Below, piece after piece: positions 58,072 to 64,000 of a stretch of 64,000 nt of DNA. Position 1 is the first letter of the stretch, and the number at the start of each line of letters is the position of its first letter. Source of the DNA: a virus. Position numbers and translations under genes: made by a program. Below the pieces are notes generated by a model. The model saw only the letters and a program-made list of their open reading frames with translations, searched no databases and had not been told where the DNA came from. The stretch covers positions 1-64,000 of the IMG/VR virus record IMGVR_UViG_3300022591_000005; one strand, given 5' to 3'.

Positions 58072-58148
58072 GCCCAGGTGATGGAATTGGTATACGTGTT
58101 GGTCTTAGAAGCCAAATTTTGTGGGTTCGAGTCCCACCCTGGGCACCA
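58072..58148 (+). tRNA. tRNA-Leu (UAG) with short variable loop
   Basis: Acceptor GCCCAGG / CCTGGGC, stem TTGGT/GCCAA, loop CTTAGAA, encoded CCA. Leu-type D-region but only 5 nt of variable loop. Confidence 0.8.
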
Positions 58149-58152
58149 AATT

Positions 58153-58236
58153 GGAGTAGAAGCATCAATGGTGATGCAGTGGACTGTAAATCCGCCGCCT
58201 TTGGCACGCCTGGTTCGATCCCAGGATACTCCACCA
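58153..58236 (+). tRNA. tRNA-Tyr (GUA), second copy
   Basis: Loop CTGTAAA, class II variable arm, encoded CCA. Confidence 0.85.
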
Positions 58237-58242
58237 AATTAT

Positions 58243-58332
58243 GGAAATGTGGCAGAGTCCGGTTTATTGCAGCAGTCTTGAAAACTGCCGAGTAGAAATG
58301 CTCCGTGAGTTCAAATCTCACCGTTTCCGCCA
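58243..58332 (+). tRNA. tRNA-Ser (UGA), second copy
   Basis: Acceptor GGAAATG / CGTTTCC, stem GCAGT/ACTGC, loop CTTGAAA, G73, encoded CCA. Confidence 0.9.
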
Positions 58333-58337
58333 AATTA

Positions 58338-58366
58338 GGAAATAGTAAATCTCACCGTTTCCGACA
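58338..58366 (+). pseudogene. Remnant of tRNA-Ser
   Basis: Joins the first 6 bases of the preceding tRNA-Ser (GGAAAT) to its last 21 (AAATCTCACCGTTTCCG then ACA), a deletion derivative left by recombination. Confidence 0.65.
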
Positions 58367-58437
58367 ATTATGCAGTTTGTGTATGGAGTAATATTCCTGT
58401 ATGCGAATAAAAACAGCAATGTTCTGCGCCAATTTAT

Positions 58438-58557
58438 GCTTGCTGAAGTTTAACTACACTGGAGCACATCGAGTAACCTTGAAGTCGACTATATGGGTAA
58501 AAGTTGCCAGGAAGATCCGGAGTTAAACAGTTTGGTTCGAATCCAACAGCGAGCTCC
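58438..58557 (+). ncRNA. tRNA-like RNA with large insert
   Basis: Acceptor GCTTGCT / AGCGAGC pairs over 7 bp and the T-arm is TTTGG-TTCGAAT-CCAAC. Just inside, GTTTAACT pairs with AGTTAAAC and encloses about 65 nt in place of D and anticodon arms. Ends TCCT, no CCA. Function unknown. Confidence 0.5.
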
Positions 58558-58563
58558 TTTTAT

Positions 58564-58639
58564 GCGGCATTAGCTCAATCGGGAGAGCACAGCACTGTCA
58601 CTGCTGAGGTAAGGGGATCGAAACCCCTATGTCGCGCCA
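58564..58639 (+). tRNA. tRNA-Asp (GUC)
   Basis: Stem CAGCA/TGCTG, loop CTGTCAC, G73, encoded CCA. An intact Asp tRNA in addition to the interrupted one. Confidence 0.9.
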
Positions 58640-58644
58640 ATCAT

Positions 58645-58714
58645 GCCCTGGACTGTGTTGCGAGTCGGATTTGAAGCCGAACGTAGACAGGTTCGATTCC
58701 TGTTAGGGGCGCCA
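58645..58714 (+). tRNA. Degenerate tRNA-like gene
   Basis: T-arm ACAGG-TTCGATT-CCTGT and GCCA end are good; the acceptor has a mismatch, positions 8-9 seem missing and the anticodon stem is 4 bp around ATTTGAAG. Phe or Ser possible; probably decaying. Confidence 0.45.
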
Positions 58715-58731
58715 AATTAATGTAATCATTG

Positions 58732-58760
58732 TTGTGATGAGAGAAAAAAGAGAGTATAAT
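58732..58760 (+). promoter_or_regulatory. Sigma70-type promoter
   Basis: TTGTGA, 17-bp spacer, TATAAT, 5 bases before the ATG at 58766, so the message is probably leaderless. Confidence 0.65.
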
Positions 58761-58765
58761 TAACA

Positions 58766-58969
58766 ATGTATAAAGTAAACGATAAAATAAATGAAACAGA
58801 ATTTCCTAGCTTAGACTTAGCTATGGAATTTGCAAAAGGTTTAAACCGTTACGTTACTATAACAGGTGGTGGAATGGAGATTGTTGGTATCTTTGGTGCT
58901 GACAGTATTAAGGACGGTAAGTGCCCAGACGGTGTAGACTACACTTGGATGAAGCGCCGTAATCAATAA
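58766..58969 (+). CDS. Hypothetical protein, 67 aa
   Basis: Small alpha/beta protein (MYKVNDKINETEF start; YVTITGGGMEIVG strand). Probably translated from a leaderless mRNA. Function unknown. Confidence 0.6.
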   Translation: MYKVNDKINETEFPSLDLAMEFAKGLNRYVTITGGGMEIVGIFGADSIKDGKCPDGVDYTWMKRRNQ

Positions 58970-58970
58970 T

Positions 58971-59005
58971 GCGACTGTGGTGAAATAGGTAGACACAAAA
59001 ATGTC
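58971..59005 (+). pseudogene. 5' part of a split tRNA (Leu-like)
   Basis: GCGACTG and a Leu-type D-region (GGTGAAATAGGTAGACAC). The matching 3' part, T-arm plus CAGTCGC-A-CCA, is at 59568-59601, beyond an HNH gene and tRNA-Leu (UAA). The acceptor halves pair over 7 bp. Confidence 0.6.
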
Positions 59006-59023
59006 TTATTTGTTTGTGTTTAG

Positions 59024-59031
59024 TATAAATA
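59024..59031 (+). promoter_or_regulatory. Late promoter, exact TATAAATA
   Basis: TATAAATA followed by C, 4 bases before the HNH gene ATG; the gene may be leaderless. Confidence 0.55.
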
Positions 59032-59035
59032 CAAT

Positions 59036-59476
59036 ATGAAAGAAATTACCGATTTTATCAAACTTCCTAGAGAAGACCGCAGGGCGCATTTGAACTTAGA
59101 AGAGCTATGTTGTGAGCGTGGAGGTAACTCCACTAATCATAAAGGTGTGTTAGCACAGTATTTGGATACAACTATTCCTAGCGGACGCATACTATTGTGC
59201 CATGCTTGTAATAATAGTAAGTGCAGTAACCCTAAACATTTGTATTGGGGCACTGACTACGATAATATTATTATAGACGGAACTAATTTTCAAACTCATA
59301 AAAGTCCTTGGGACAGAAGGGTTGAAAAATACGGTTACGAAAAAGCATCTGCTATGAATAGCAGAGTAAGCAATACTAATGGTGCTGGCAACAAAGGTAA
59401 ACCTAAGACAGAAGAACACAAAAGAAAGATTGCGGAAGCTATTAAAAGAAAGTATAATAGCAATGTAGAGAAATAA
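59036..59476 (+). CDS. HNH homing endonuclease with NUMOD3
   Basis: 146 aa. LLCHACNNSKCSNPKHLYWG is the HNH core with zinc Cys; the C-terminus KGKPKTEEHKRKIAEAIKRK is a NUMOD3 DNA-binding repeat. Inserted between two halves of a tRNA gene. Confidence 0.85.
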   Translation: MKEITDFIKLPREDRRAHLNLEELCCERGGNSTNHKGVLAQYLDTTIPSGRILLCHACNNSKCSNPKHLYWGTDYDNIIIDGTNFQTHKSPWDRRVEKYGYEKASAMNSRVSNTNGAGNKGKPKTEEHKRKIAEAIKRKYNSNVEK

Positions 59477-59477
59477 T

Positions 59478-59562
59478 GCTCCGATGATGAAATAGGTAAA
59501 CATAGCAGACTTAAAATCTGCCGCTTAACGGCTTCCCGGTTCGATTCCGGGTCGGAGCACCA
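59478..59562 (+). tRNA. tRNA-Leu (UAA)
   Basis: Acceptor GCTCCGA / TCGGAGC, stem GCAGA/TCTGC, loop CTTAAAA, class II variable arm, encoded CCA. Confidence 0.9.
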
Positions 59563-59567
59563 AGTAT

Positions 59568-59601
59568 TTTGCGAACAGTTCGATTCTGGTCAGTCGCACC
59601 A
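59568..59601 (+). pseudogene. 3' part of the split tRNA
   Basis: T-arm ACAG-TTCGATT-CTGG then CAGTCGC-A-CCA, complementary to the GCGACTG at 58971. Confidence 0.6.
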
Positions 59602-59618
59602 ATTTAAGGAGAAGCTGT

Positions 59619-59762
59619 ATGTCAAGTAAAGAAACGTTAGACAAGGCATACGGCAATATGCCTAAAGAAGTTGGATATACTACAGAAATGTTTGAATGGA
59701 TGCCAACATTTCGTGGTATCAAGTACTACTGGTATAAACTAGTACGTAAGGTAACAAGATAA
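59619..59762 (+). CDS. Small protein, 47 aa
   Basis: AAGGAGAA before the ATG. Starts MSSKETLDKAYGNMP; aromatic C-terminal half (GIKYYWYKLVRKV). Function unknown. Confidence 0.6.
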   Translation: MSSKETLDKAYGNMPKEVGYTTEMFEWMPTFRGIKYYWYKLVRKVTR

Positions 59763-59767
59763 TATTC

Positions 59768-59861
59768 GGAGAGTTGGGTGAGCGGCTGAAACCACCTTCC
59801 TGCTAAGAAGACATACGGGCCAAAACCTGTATCGAGGGTTCGAATCCCTCACTCTCCGCCA
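59768..59861 (+). tRNA. tRNA-Ser (GCU)
   Basis: Acceptor GGAGAGT / ACTCTCC, loop CTGCTAA, long variable arm, G73, encoded CCA. Confidence 0.85.
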
Positions 59862-59881
59862 AGATAACAAAAAGGAAAAAC

Positions 59882-60076
59882 ATGGCTAAAACTAACGCAA
59901 ACTTTAAATTGAGCAAGACAGCAAAACGCATGGTAGCTTTAATGGGAGGTCCTGCAGAAGGTCGTAATCAATTTAAGCGTATGATGATTGATGCAGAATA
60001 CGCTGCTAGTATTGTTCCAAAGTCCACTAAGAAAGAACGTGGAAATAATTTTGCTGCACCAGCAGCAACTGAATAA
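59882..60076 (+). CDS. Small basic protein, 64 aa
   Basis: Starts MAKTNANFKLSKTAKRM; AAGGAAAA before the ATG. A conserved-looking phage protein between tRNAs; function unknown. Confidence 0.6.
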   Translation: MAKTNANFKLSKTAKRMVALMGGPAEGRNQFKRMMIDAEYAASIVPKSTKKERGNNFAAPAATE

Positions 60077-60089
60077 GTAAGTATACTGT

Positions 60090-60166
60090 TCCCTGATAGC
60101 TCAGTTGGTAGAAGCACTTGACTGTTAATCAAGGTGTCGCTGGTTCGAGCCCAGCTCGGGGAGCCA
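60090..60166 (+). tRNA. tRNA-Asn (GUU), second copy
   Basis: Acceptor TCCCTGA / TCGGGGA, loop CTGTTAA, G73, encoded CCA. Confidence 0.9.
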
Positions 60167-60176
60167 AAGTTTACGT

Positions 60177-60252
60177 GGGGGTATAGCTCATCTGGTAGAG
60201 CAGGTGCTTTGCAAGCATCAGGTGGCGGGTTCGAGTCCTGTTGCCTCCACCA
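60177..60252 (+). tRNA. tRNA-Ala (UGC), second copy
   Basis: Stem GGTGC/GCATC, loop TTTGCAA, encoded CCA. Confidence 0.88.
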
Positions 60253-60268
60253 ATAGTTAGGAGAAATT

Positions 60269-60535
60269 ATGGTAGCAAGAAATGATATTACAGGTGACAC
60301 AATTCAAACAAAAGGTGTTACTGATTCTTATCGTAGCAACTATGATAACATTTTTAGGAAAGATAAAATGCAAGTTCGAGTTAAAGAAAACGCAGAAGAA
60401 TTTGGCAAGTGCGGATGTGGTCGTAGCCCAACTGGTAAATGTATCGGTTGGCATGGGCTAACTGAAGATCAGTTTAAAGAAGCACAAGAAAAATATTTTA
60501 CCAATCAGGAAGACACATCAGGTAATCCTGTGTAA
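60269..60535 (+). CDS. CDGSH-like iron-sulfur protein candidate, 88 aa
   Basis: KCGCGRSPTGKCIGWHG resembles the CxC...C...H cluster motif of CDGSH proteins, one residue shorter between the second and third Cys. Role unknown; the cluster assignment is inference. Confidence 0.5.
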   Translation: MVARNDITGDTIQTKGVTDSYRSNYDNIFRKDKMQVRVKENAEEFGKCGCGRSPTGKCIGWHGLTEDQFKEAQEKYFTNQEDTSGNPV

Positions 60536-60550
60536 AATAAATAATTCATT

Positions 60551-60626
60551 GCCCGTTTAGCTCATTTGGTAGAGCAACGCACTTGTAATGCGTAGGTGGT
60601 CAGTTCGAATCCGACAACGGGCACCA
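60551..60626 (+). tRNA. tRNA-Thr (UGU), second copy
   Basis: Acceptor GCCCGTT / AACGGGC, stem ACGCA/TGCGT, loop CTTGTAA, encoded CCA. Confidence 0.9.
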
Positions 60627-60632
60627 GGTTTT

Positions 60633-60751
60633 AGGATAGGTTCAGCAAACAACTAGCGGCTAATACCCGCATCGTATGACGGGCAGAGATAACTTCACAG
60701 CCTATCAAAATGTTTTTGCTGTTTCATTAAAAAATGGCAGAAACTATCCTG
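60633..60751 (+). ncRNA. Y-like RNA 9 (long form)
   Basis: AGGATAG ... CTATCCTG helix, GTTCAGCAA. Inside are CCCG/CGGG and CAGC/GCTG hairpins but no clear T-arm. Confidence 0.6.
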
Positions 60752-60754
60752 CTT

Positions 60755-61062
60755 ATAACACCCGGTTTACACTTTTACGTTATTAAAGTGCGTTATTGCT
60801 AGAGACGAGAGTAGCACGGTGCATTGGATCTACCGCAAGGCTCACAGAGAGCGACTTGAGAAATCACAAAGGCAGGACGCTAACCTGTCTAAATAGAAAA
60901 AGACGTGGACGGGGTAACGACCCAGTCTTGGGCGCATGTGGTGTGTGTGGCAAGACATCTTTATCAAATACATTTAACCTAACCATAGGCTTAGGTAGTA
61001 AGGACGGGGCACCGGGTCATAGAAGAGCCAAAAGCCATAAGTGTGTTTGATAAAGATTTTAT
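60755..61062 (+). other. 308-bp gap with doubtful ORF
   Basis: A frame from a TTG at 60796 to 61050 (84 codons) contains GACGVCGKTSLSNTF but has no ribosome binding site. Another frame reads HWIYRKAHRERLEKSQ and ends at an amber codon. It could be a decayed endonuclease gene or a structured RNA. Confidence 0.3.
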
Positions 61063-61137
61063 GGACGGGTGGCAGAGCGTTTATGCACTGGATTGCAAAC
61101 CCGGATTAGGTAGGTTAAACTCCTACCCCGTCCTCCA
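61063..61137 (+). tRNA. tRNA-Cys (GCA)
   Basis: Acceptor GGACGGG / CCCGTCC, U73, loop TTGCAAA, T-loop TTAAACT (no C56), encoded CCA. Confidence 0.8.
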
Positions 61138-61144
61138 AGTTTTT

Positions 61145-61218
61145 GCGGGGTTCGTATAGTGGTAATACCTTAGCCTTCCAAGCTAATGCTGAGAGTTCGA
61201 TTCTCTTACCCCGCTCCA
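61145..61218 (+). tRNA. tRNA-Gly (UCC)
   Basis: Acceptor GCGGGGT / ACCCCGC, stem TTAGC/GCTAA, loop CTTCCAA, U73, encoded CCA. Confidence 0.9.
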
Positions 61219-61225
61219 CAGTTTT

Positions 61226-61279
61226 AGGTTCCATTCAGCAAATAAAAATTTTACTCATAGTGAAAAAAAGCGGAACCTG
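61226..61279 (+). ncRNA. Y-like RNA element 10 (short form)
   Basis: AGGTTCC ... GGAACCTG helix, ATTCAGCAA, AT-rich interior; 54 nt, close to element 2. Confidence 0.65.
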
Positions 61280-61288
61280 TCGTATTTT

Positions 61289-61365
<77 letters not shown>

Positions 61366-61371
61366 ATTTAT

Positions 61372-61445
61372 AGCGGGTAGGGTGGTCACCACTCCAGTCT
61401 CATAAGCTCGGAGCATCGGCAGTTCGAATCTGTCACCCGCATCCA
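61372..61445 (+). tRNA. tRNA-Met (CAU), initiator-like
   Basis: Unpaired A1-A72, then GCGGGT / ACCCGC, loop CTCATAA, encoded CCA. A 1-72 mismatch is the hallmark of bacterial initiator tRNA. The anticodon stem lacks the usual three G-C pairs. Confidence 0.65.
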
Positions 61446-61449
61446 ACAT

Positions 61450-61525
61450 AGGACTTTAGCTCAGTTGGTAGAGCGTCTGCCTTACACGCAGAATGTCGTC
61501 AGTTCGAACCTGGCAAGTCCTACCA
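61450..61525 (+). tRNA. tRNA-Val (UAC)
   Basis: Acceptor AGGACTT / AAGTCCT, stem TCTGC/GCAGA, loop CTTACAC, encoded CCA. Its D-arm and anticodon-stem bases match Y-like RNA 5. Confidence 0.9.
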
Positions 61526-61627
61526 TAACAACGAGAAAACATGTATCTCAGCGTTGAGTCCGTTAGTGGCAAGTAATACGCAACACTTCATGTTGGCACT
61601 CCGGAATAGACGTGAGCATAGATTTAT

Positions 61628-61705
61628 GCACAGGTGGCAGAGTGGCCCAATGCAACGGATTGCAAATCCGTAAAGTCGTGAGTTCAAATCTCACCCTGTG
61701 CTCCA
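61628..61705 (+). tRNA. tRNA-Cys (GCA), further copy
   Basis: Acceptor GCACAGG / CCTGTGC, U73, stem ACGGA/TCCGT, loop TTGCAAA, encoded CCA. Confidence 0.88.
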
Positions 61706-61766
61706 ATTTTGTTAGTTTTGCTAAAACTAGCTGGTGGAGTGGAAATCATATTTTCCCCAAAATAGG

Positions 61767-61795
61767 TTGACAATACCTACAAATAATTGTATAAT
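61767..61795 (+). promoter_or_regulatory. Sigma70-type promoter for Y-like RNA 11 and Ro60-like gene
   Basis: TTGACA, 17-bp spacer, TATAAT. Confidence 0.85.
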
Positions 61796-61822
61796 AAAGA
61801 CATGTTAAGCAATTAGCATGTT

Positions 61823-62032
61823 AGGATGATTACAGCAACTTCAACTATACTATGAACTGCCATAATAATCGTCGAAAGACGTTAAAAGGCTAGTGCTTGT
61901 AGAATACAAGATAGTGTCCGTAGAAACGGAATAGTAGTCGGTATTGAATAATCCGAATAGACTGATGGAACTTGAACCGATGTACTGGGGATGGGGATTA
62001 GTCGATAAACTCCTACCGTTCCGCTCATCCTG
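61823..62032 (+). ncRNA. Y-like RNA 11, upstream of the Ro60-like gene
   Basis: AGGATGA ... TCATCCTG helix, CAGCAA after TTA, 210 nt. The body holds several small hairpins with purine loops (CGTC-GAAA-GACG, CTTGTA-GAA-TACAAG, CCGT-AGAA-ACGG). A sigma70 promoter is 28 bases upstream. Y RNAs are commonly encoded next to rsr/Ro60 genes. Confidence 0.65.
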
Positions 62033-62086
62033 TTAATAGGTTATTAACAGCAAACATTTTTAATCGTAACCTGAAAGGAAAGACAC

Positions 62087-63499
62087 ATGAACACTTTTGT
62101 TAATGCAGTAGTAAATCAAGAAGCCACTACCACAAATGGTATGAAGGCACGTAAGTCAACAGCTAAGTCTACAGTTGACTTGTTCTACGGAATCGGTGCA
62201 AGCCGTGGTAAGAACATTGTACCAGCGTTTACCGCTGCGTATGTAGAAGACAAGGATCTAGCATTGCGTATTGCCCTTTGGGCACGTGATGCGCGAGGTG
62301 GTGCGGGTGAACGTCAGTTGTTCCGCGACATTTTGAAGCACTTGGAAAAGACTGATAAAGCAGCAGCTTCTGCTCTTTTGAAGAAGATTCCAGAGTTGGG
62401 TCGTTGGGACGATATTTTCGTCTTTACTGACAAGGACTTGAAGGCACAAGCATACACAATGCTTGGTGATGCCCTTCGTGCTAGTAACGGACTAGCAGCA
62501 AAGTGGACTCCTCGTAAGGGTGAGGTCGCTCGCGAAATCCGTGAATTCTTTGGTATGACACCAAAGCAATATCGTAAGAGTCTTGTGGCTCTTACAAAGG
62601 TTGTTGAAACCCAAATGTGCTCAGGCGACTGGGATAACATTAACTTCAGTCACGTTCCTAGCGTTGCTAGTGCTCGTTACAAGAAGGCATTCAACCGTCA
62701 CACTACAAAGTTCGCTGAGTACGTGCAAAAGTTGGTCGATAAGACTGACCCAACTGTTAAGGTTAACGCCGCAGCAGTTTACCCATATGACGTGTTGAAG
62801 GGTATCAACAGCTATAGCAACAACTATAGCAAGACTGAATTGGACCACATTGTGGCTCAATGGGCAGCTCTTCCAAACTTTGTTGGCGATGCTAACATTC
62901 TACCTTTGGTAGACGTTAGTGGTTCCATGTGCTGCCCAGCAGGTGGATCAGGTACAACAACCTGTATGGATGTTGCAGTTTCACTAGGTTTGTACCTAGC
63001 TGAAAAGAACCAAGGTAAGTTCAAGGATACGTTCTTGACTTTCAGTTCAAACCCACAACTATTGCACCTTAAGGGTAACGTAGTTGAAAAGATGAACCAA
63101 ATGGTTAAGTCCGATTGGGGCATGGGTACTGACTTGCACAAGGCATTTGAAAAGATCCTTGATGTTGCAGTTAAAGGCGGAGTACCTCAAGCAGAAATGC
63201 CAGAGATGCTTTTGATCTTGAGTGATATGCAATTTAACGGTTGCGTTACACACAATGACAGCGCCATGGAAATGATCGAACGCAAGTATGAGGCTGCAGG
63301 TTACACTCTGCCACAAGTTGTGTTCTGGAACTTGAACAGTAAGGATAATGTGCCTGTGAAAGCAGACAAGTCCGGCGCTGCTCTAGTATCTGGCTTCAGT
63401 CCAGCTATCATGAAGGCTTTGCTTTCCGCTGATATGAGTGAATTCACTCCTGAAGGGATCATGCGTAAGACTGTAATGGTCGATCGCTACAACTACTAA
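62087..63499 (+). CDS. Ro60/Rsr-like RNA-binding protein (HEAT-repeat plus vWA)
   Basis: 470 aa. The N-terminal helical region with GIGASRGKNIV and WARDARGGAGERQLFRDIL, then KIPELGRWDD, fits TROVE-type proteins that form the Y-RNA-binding ring. The C-terminal vWA domain has all MIDAS parts: DVSGSM (about residue 276), GMGTDLHKAFE and LILSDMQF. Bacterial Rsr proteins with Y RNAs guide RNA processing by exonucleases. Y-like RNA 11 precedes it. Confidence 0.8.
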   Translation: MNTFVNAVVNQEATTTNGMKARKSTAKSTVDLFYGIGASRGKNIVPAFTAAYVEDKDLALRIALWARDARGGAGERQLFRDILKHLEKTDKAAASALLKKIPELGRWDDIFVFTDKDLKAQAYTMLGDALRASNGLAAKWTPRKGEVAREIREFFGMTPKQYRKSLVALTKVVETQMCSGDWDNINFSHVPSVASARYKKAFNRHTTKFAEYVQKLVDKTDPTVKVNAAAVYPYDVLKGINSYSNNYSKTELDHIVAQWAALPNFVGDANILPLVDVSGSMCCPAGGSGTTTCMDVAVSLGLYLAEKNQGKFKDTFLTFSSNPQLLHLKGNVVEKMNQMVKSDWGMGTDLHKAFEKILDVAVKGGVPQAEMPEMLLILSDMQFNGCVTHNDSAMEMIERKYEAAGYTLPQVVFWNLNSKDNVPVKADKSGAALVSGFSPAIMKALLSADMSEFTPEGIMRKTVMVDRYNY

Positions 63500-63528
63500 A
63501 CTGTTGTAGAAATACAACTATGTTTGTG

Positions 63529-63565
63529 AATCCTGTCTTCCGCAAGGTTGACAGGATTTTTTTTT
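63529..63565 (+). terminator. Intrinsic terminator after the Ro60-like gene
   Basis: AATCCTGTC / GACAGGATT stem followed by T7. Confidence 0.85.
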
Positions 63566-63576
63566 GGCAGTATAAT
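63548..63576 (+). promoter_or_regulatory. Sigma70-type promoter overlapping the terminator
   Basis: TTGACA (the 3' arm of the terminator stem), 17-bp spacer through the T-run, TATAAT. Confidence 0.75.
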
Positions 63577-63599
63577 AGGAAAAAACAGTAAGGCAACTA

Positions 63600-63866
63600 A
63601 TGATCAAACTATACTTAACTCAAAAAGAATGGGATCGATATCTAGCAGAGTTTAACTTTGCTAGTATTCGTAATCCTAAAATACGATTGGGTAGTTGGTT
63701 TGTCAGTGACTATCCAGACATTGCTGACGACTTACGTGAGCATAGTCACTTGGGTGGCAATCCTGGACATCATCCCAGCATGGATGAAATGCTTGCTCGC
63801 ATGGAAAGTAATTTGGAAGCAAAGTTGTTTATACAGGAATTTGTAGAAATAAGGGAAGACGAATGA
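63600..63866 (+). CDS. Hypothetical protein, 88 aa
   Basis: Acidic, with His-rich HSHLGGNPGHHPSMDEML. Starts MIKLYLTQKEWDRYL. Overlaps the next ATG (ATGA). Function unknown. Confidence 0.6.
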   Translation: MIKLYLTQKEWDRYLAEFNFASIRNPKIRLGSWFVSDYPDIADDLREHSHLGGNPGHHPSMDEMLARMESNLEAKLFIQEFVEIREDE

Positions 63867-64000
63867 AAGTAATTATTGCCGGTAGTCGTGATTGCGAAGA
63901 TTACAACTTATTACTTACAGCAATAGCTAATGCTGGATTTGATGTCACGGCAGTAGTTTCTGGAGGTGCTAAAGGTGCTGATTCATTAGGCGAACGTTTT
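63863..64000 (+). CDS. SLOG-family (YspA/DUF2493-like) protein, 3' end outside window
   Basis: MKVIIAGSRDCEDYNLL and VVSGGAKGADSLGERF match the nucleotide-binding SLOG fold. Truncated by the window edge. SLOG proteins bind nucleotide-derived signals; role here unknown. Confidence 0.7.
   Translation, partial: MKVIIAGSRDCEDYNLLLTAIANAGFDVTAVVSGGAKGADSLGERF

Noticed and set aside
58366-58437. Further Y-like tRNA fragment (ATTC...GAAT, ACAGCAA, CTGC-GCCA)
   Set aside because: The acceptor pairs over only four bases and there is no T-arm, so it is too degenerate to claim.
50301-61279. Treating the AGGAU...AUCCUG elements as plain intrinsic terminators
   Set aside because: Some copies have no T-run (52906, 53039, 60751, 61279), the helix ends can be 210 nt apart, and the CAGCAA motif outside the helix is conserved. 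A terminator role for the short copies remains possible.

Overview
The window looks like part of the genome of a large T4-like (myovirus) phage of an aquatic Gram-negative bacterium. The evidence for a phage is tail-fibre and spike proteins, a PAAR spike tip, candidate internal head proteins, class Ia ribonucleotide reductase with a glutaredoxin, a SleB-type endolysin, many T4-late-like promoter boxes (TATAAATA type) and more than 40 tRNA genes. Curli secretion genes, an ADP-heptose module and a D,D-carboxypeptidase point to a Gram-negative host. A permuted tmRNA and a PcyX-like bilin reductase fit an alpha- or betaproteobacterium better than a cyanobacterium. The host is inference.

Layout. 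1-12.4 kb: structural and head-associated genes, with a small minus-strand cluster at 2.8-4.3 kb. 12.6-17.0 kb: nrdA, a superoxide dismutase, nrdB and glutaredoxin. 17.0-24.3 kb: PAAR protein, HAD phosphatase, Hc1-like protein, endolysin, membrane and structural proteins, ribosomal protein bS21, exonuclease and YfbR-like nucleotidase. 24.3-29.8 kb: dnaK, hsp20, clpS, heme oxygenase, a flavin halogenase-like gene and a bilin reductase. 29.9-38.3 kb: a surface island with csgF, csgG, two curlin-repeat proteins, FecR, a CHASE2 adenylate cyclase and a D,D-carboxypeptidase. 38.4-49.3 kb: small membrane proteins, 2OG oxygenase, permuted tmRNA, amber-suppressor-like tRNA, LpxH-like hydrolase, glycosyltransferase, rubrerythrin/rubredoxin and heptose genes. 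49.3-61.8 kb: a tRNA and structured-RNA cluster holding a phosphatase, an alarmone-hydrolase-like gene, an RNA ligase and an HNH endonuclease. 62.1-64 kb: a Ro60-like (HEAT plus vWA) protein and the start of a SLOG-family gene.

The most unusual system is in the RNA cluster. At least nine RNAs share a closing helix (AGGAUNN ... NNAUCCUG, with compensatory changes between copies) followed by an unpaired C(A/U)GCAA. Some are about 55 nt. Others carry tRNA arms, and one is a circularly permuted tRNA-Cys whose 3' part precedes its 5' part. The same stem is inserted in a normally ordered tRNA-Asp and replaces the anticodon arm of another tRNA. One copy lies directly upstream of the Ro60-like gene, as Y RNAs do. 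I propose a phage Ro60/Y-RNA system built on tRNA scaffolds, possibly with an RNA ligase.

Regulatory logic is visible in several places: about 14 sigma70 promoters, mostly with exact 17-bp spacing, before RNA and early-type genes; ROSE-like thermometers before dnaK and hsp20; a Shine-Dalgarno-sequestering hairpin with a late promoter in its loop before csgF; a folded SD spacer before the curlin gene; and two A9/A10 tracts where a -1 shift would join overlapping frames. All family calls are from recognition of motifs by eye; no database search was run.
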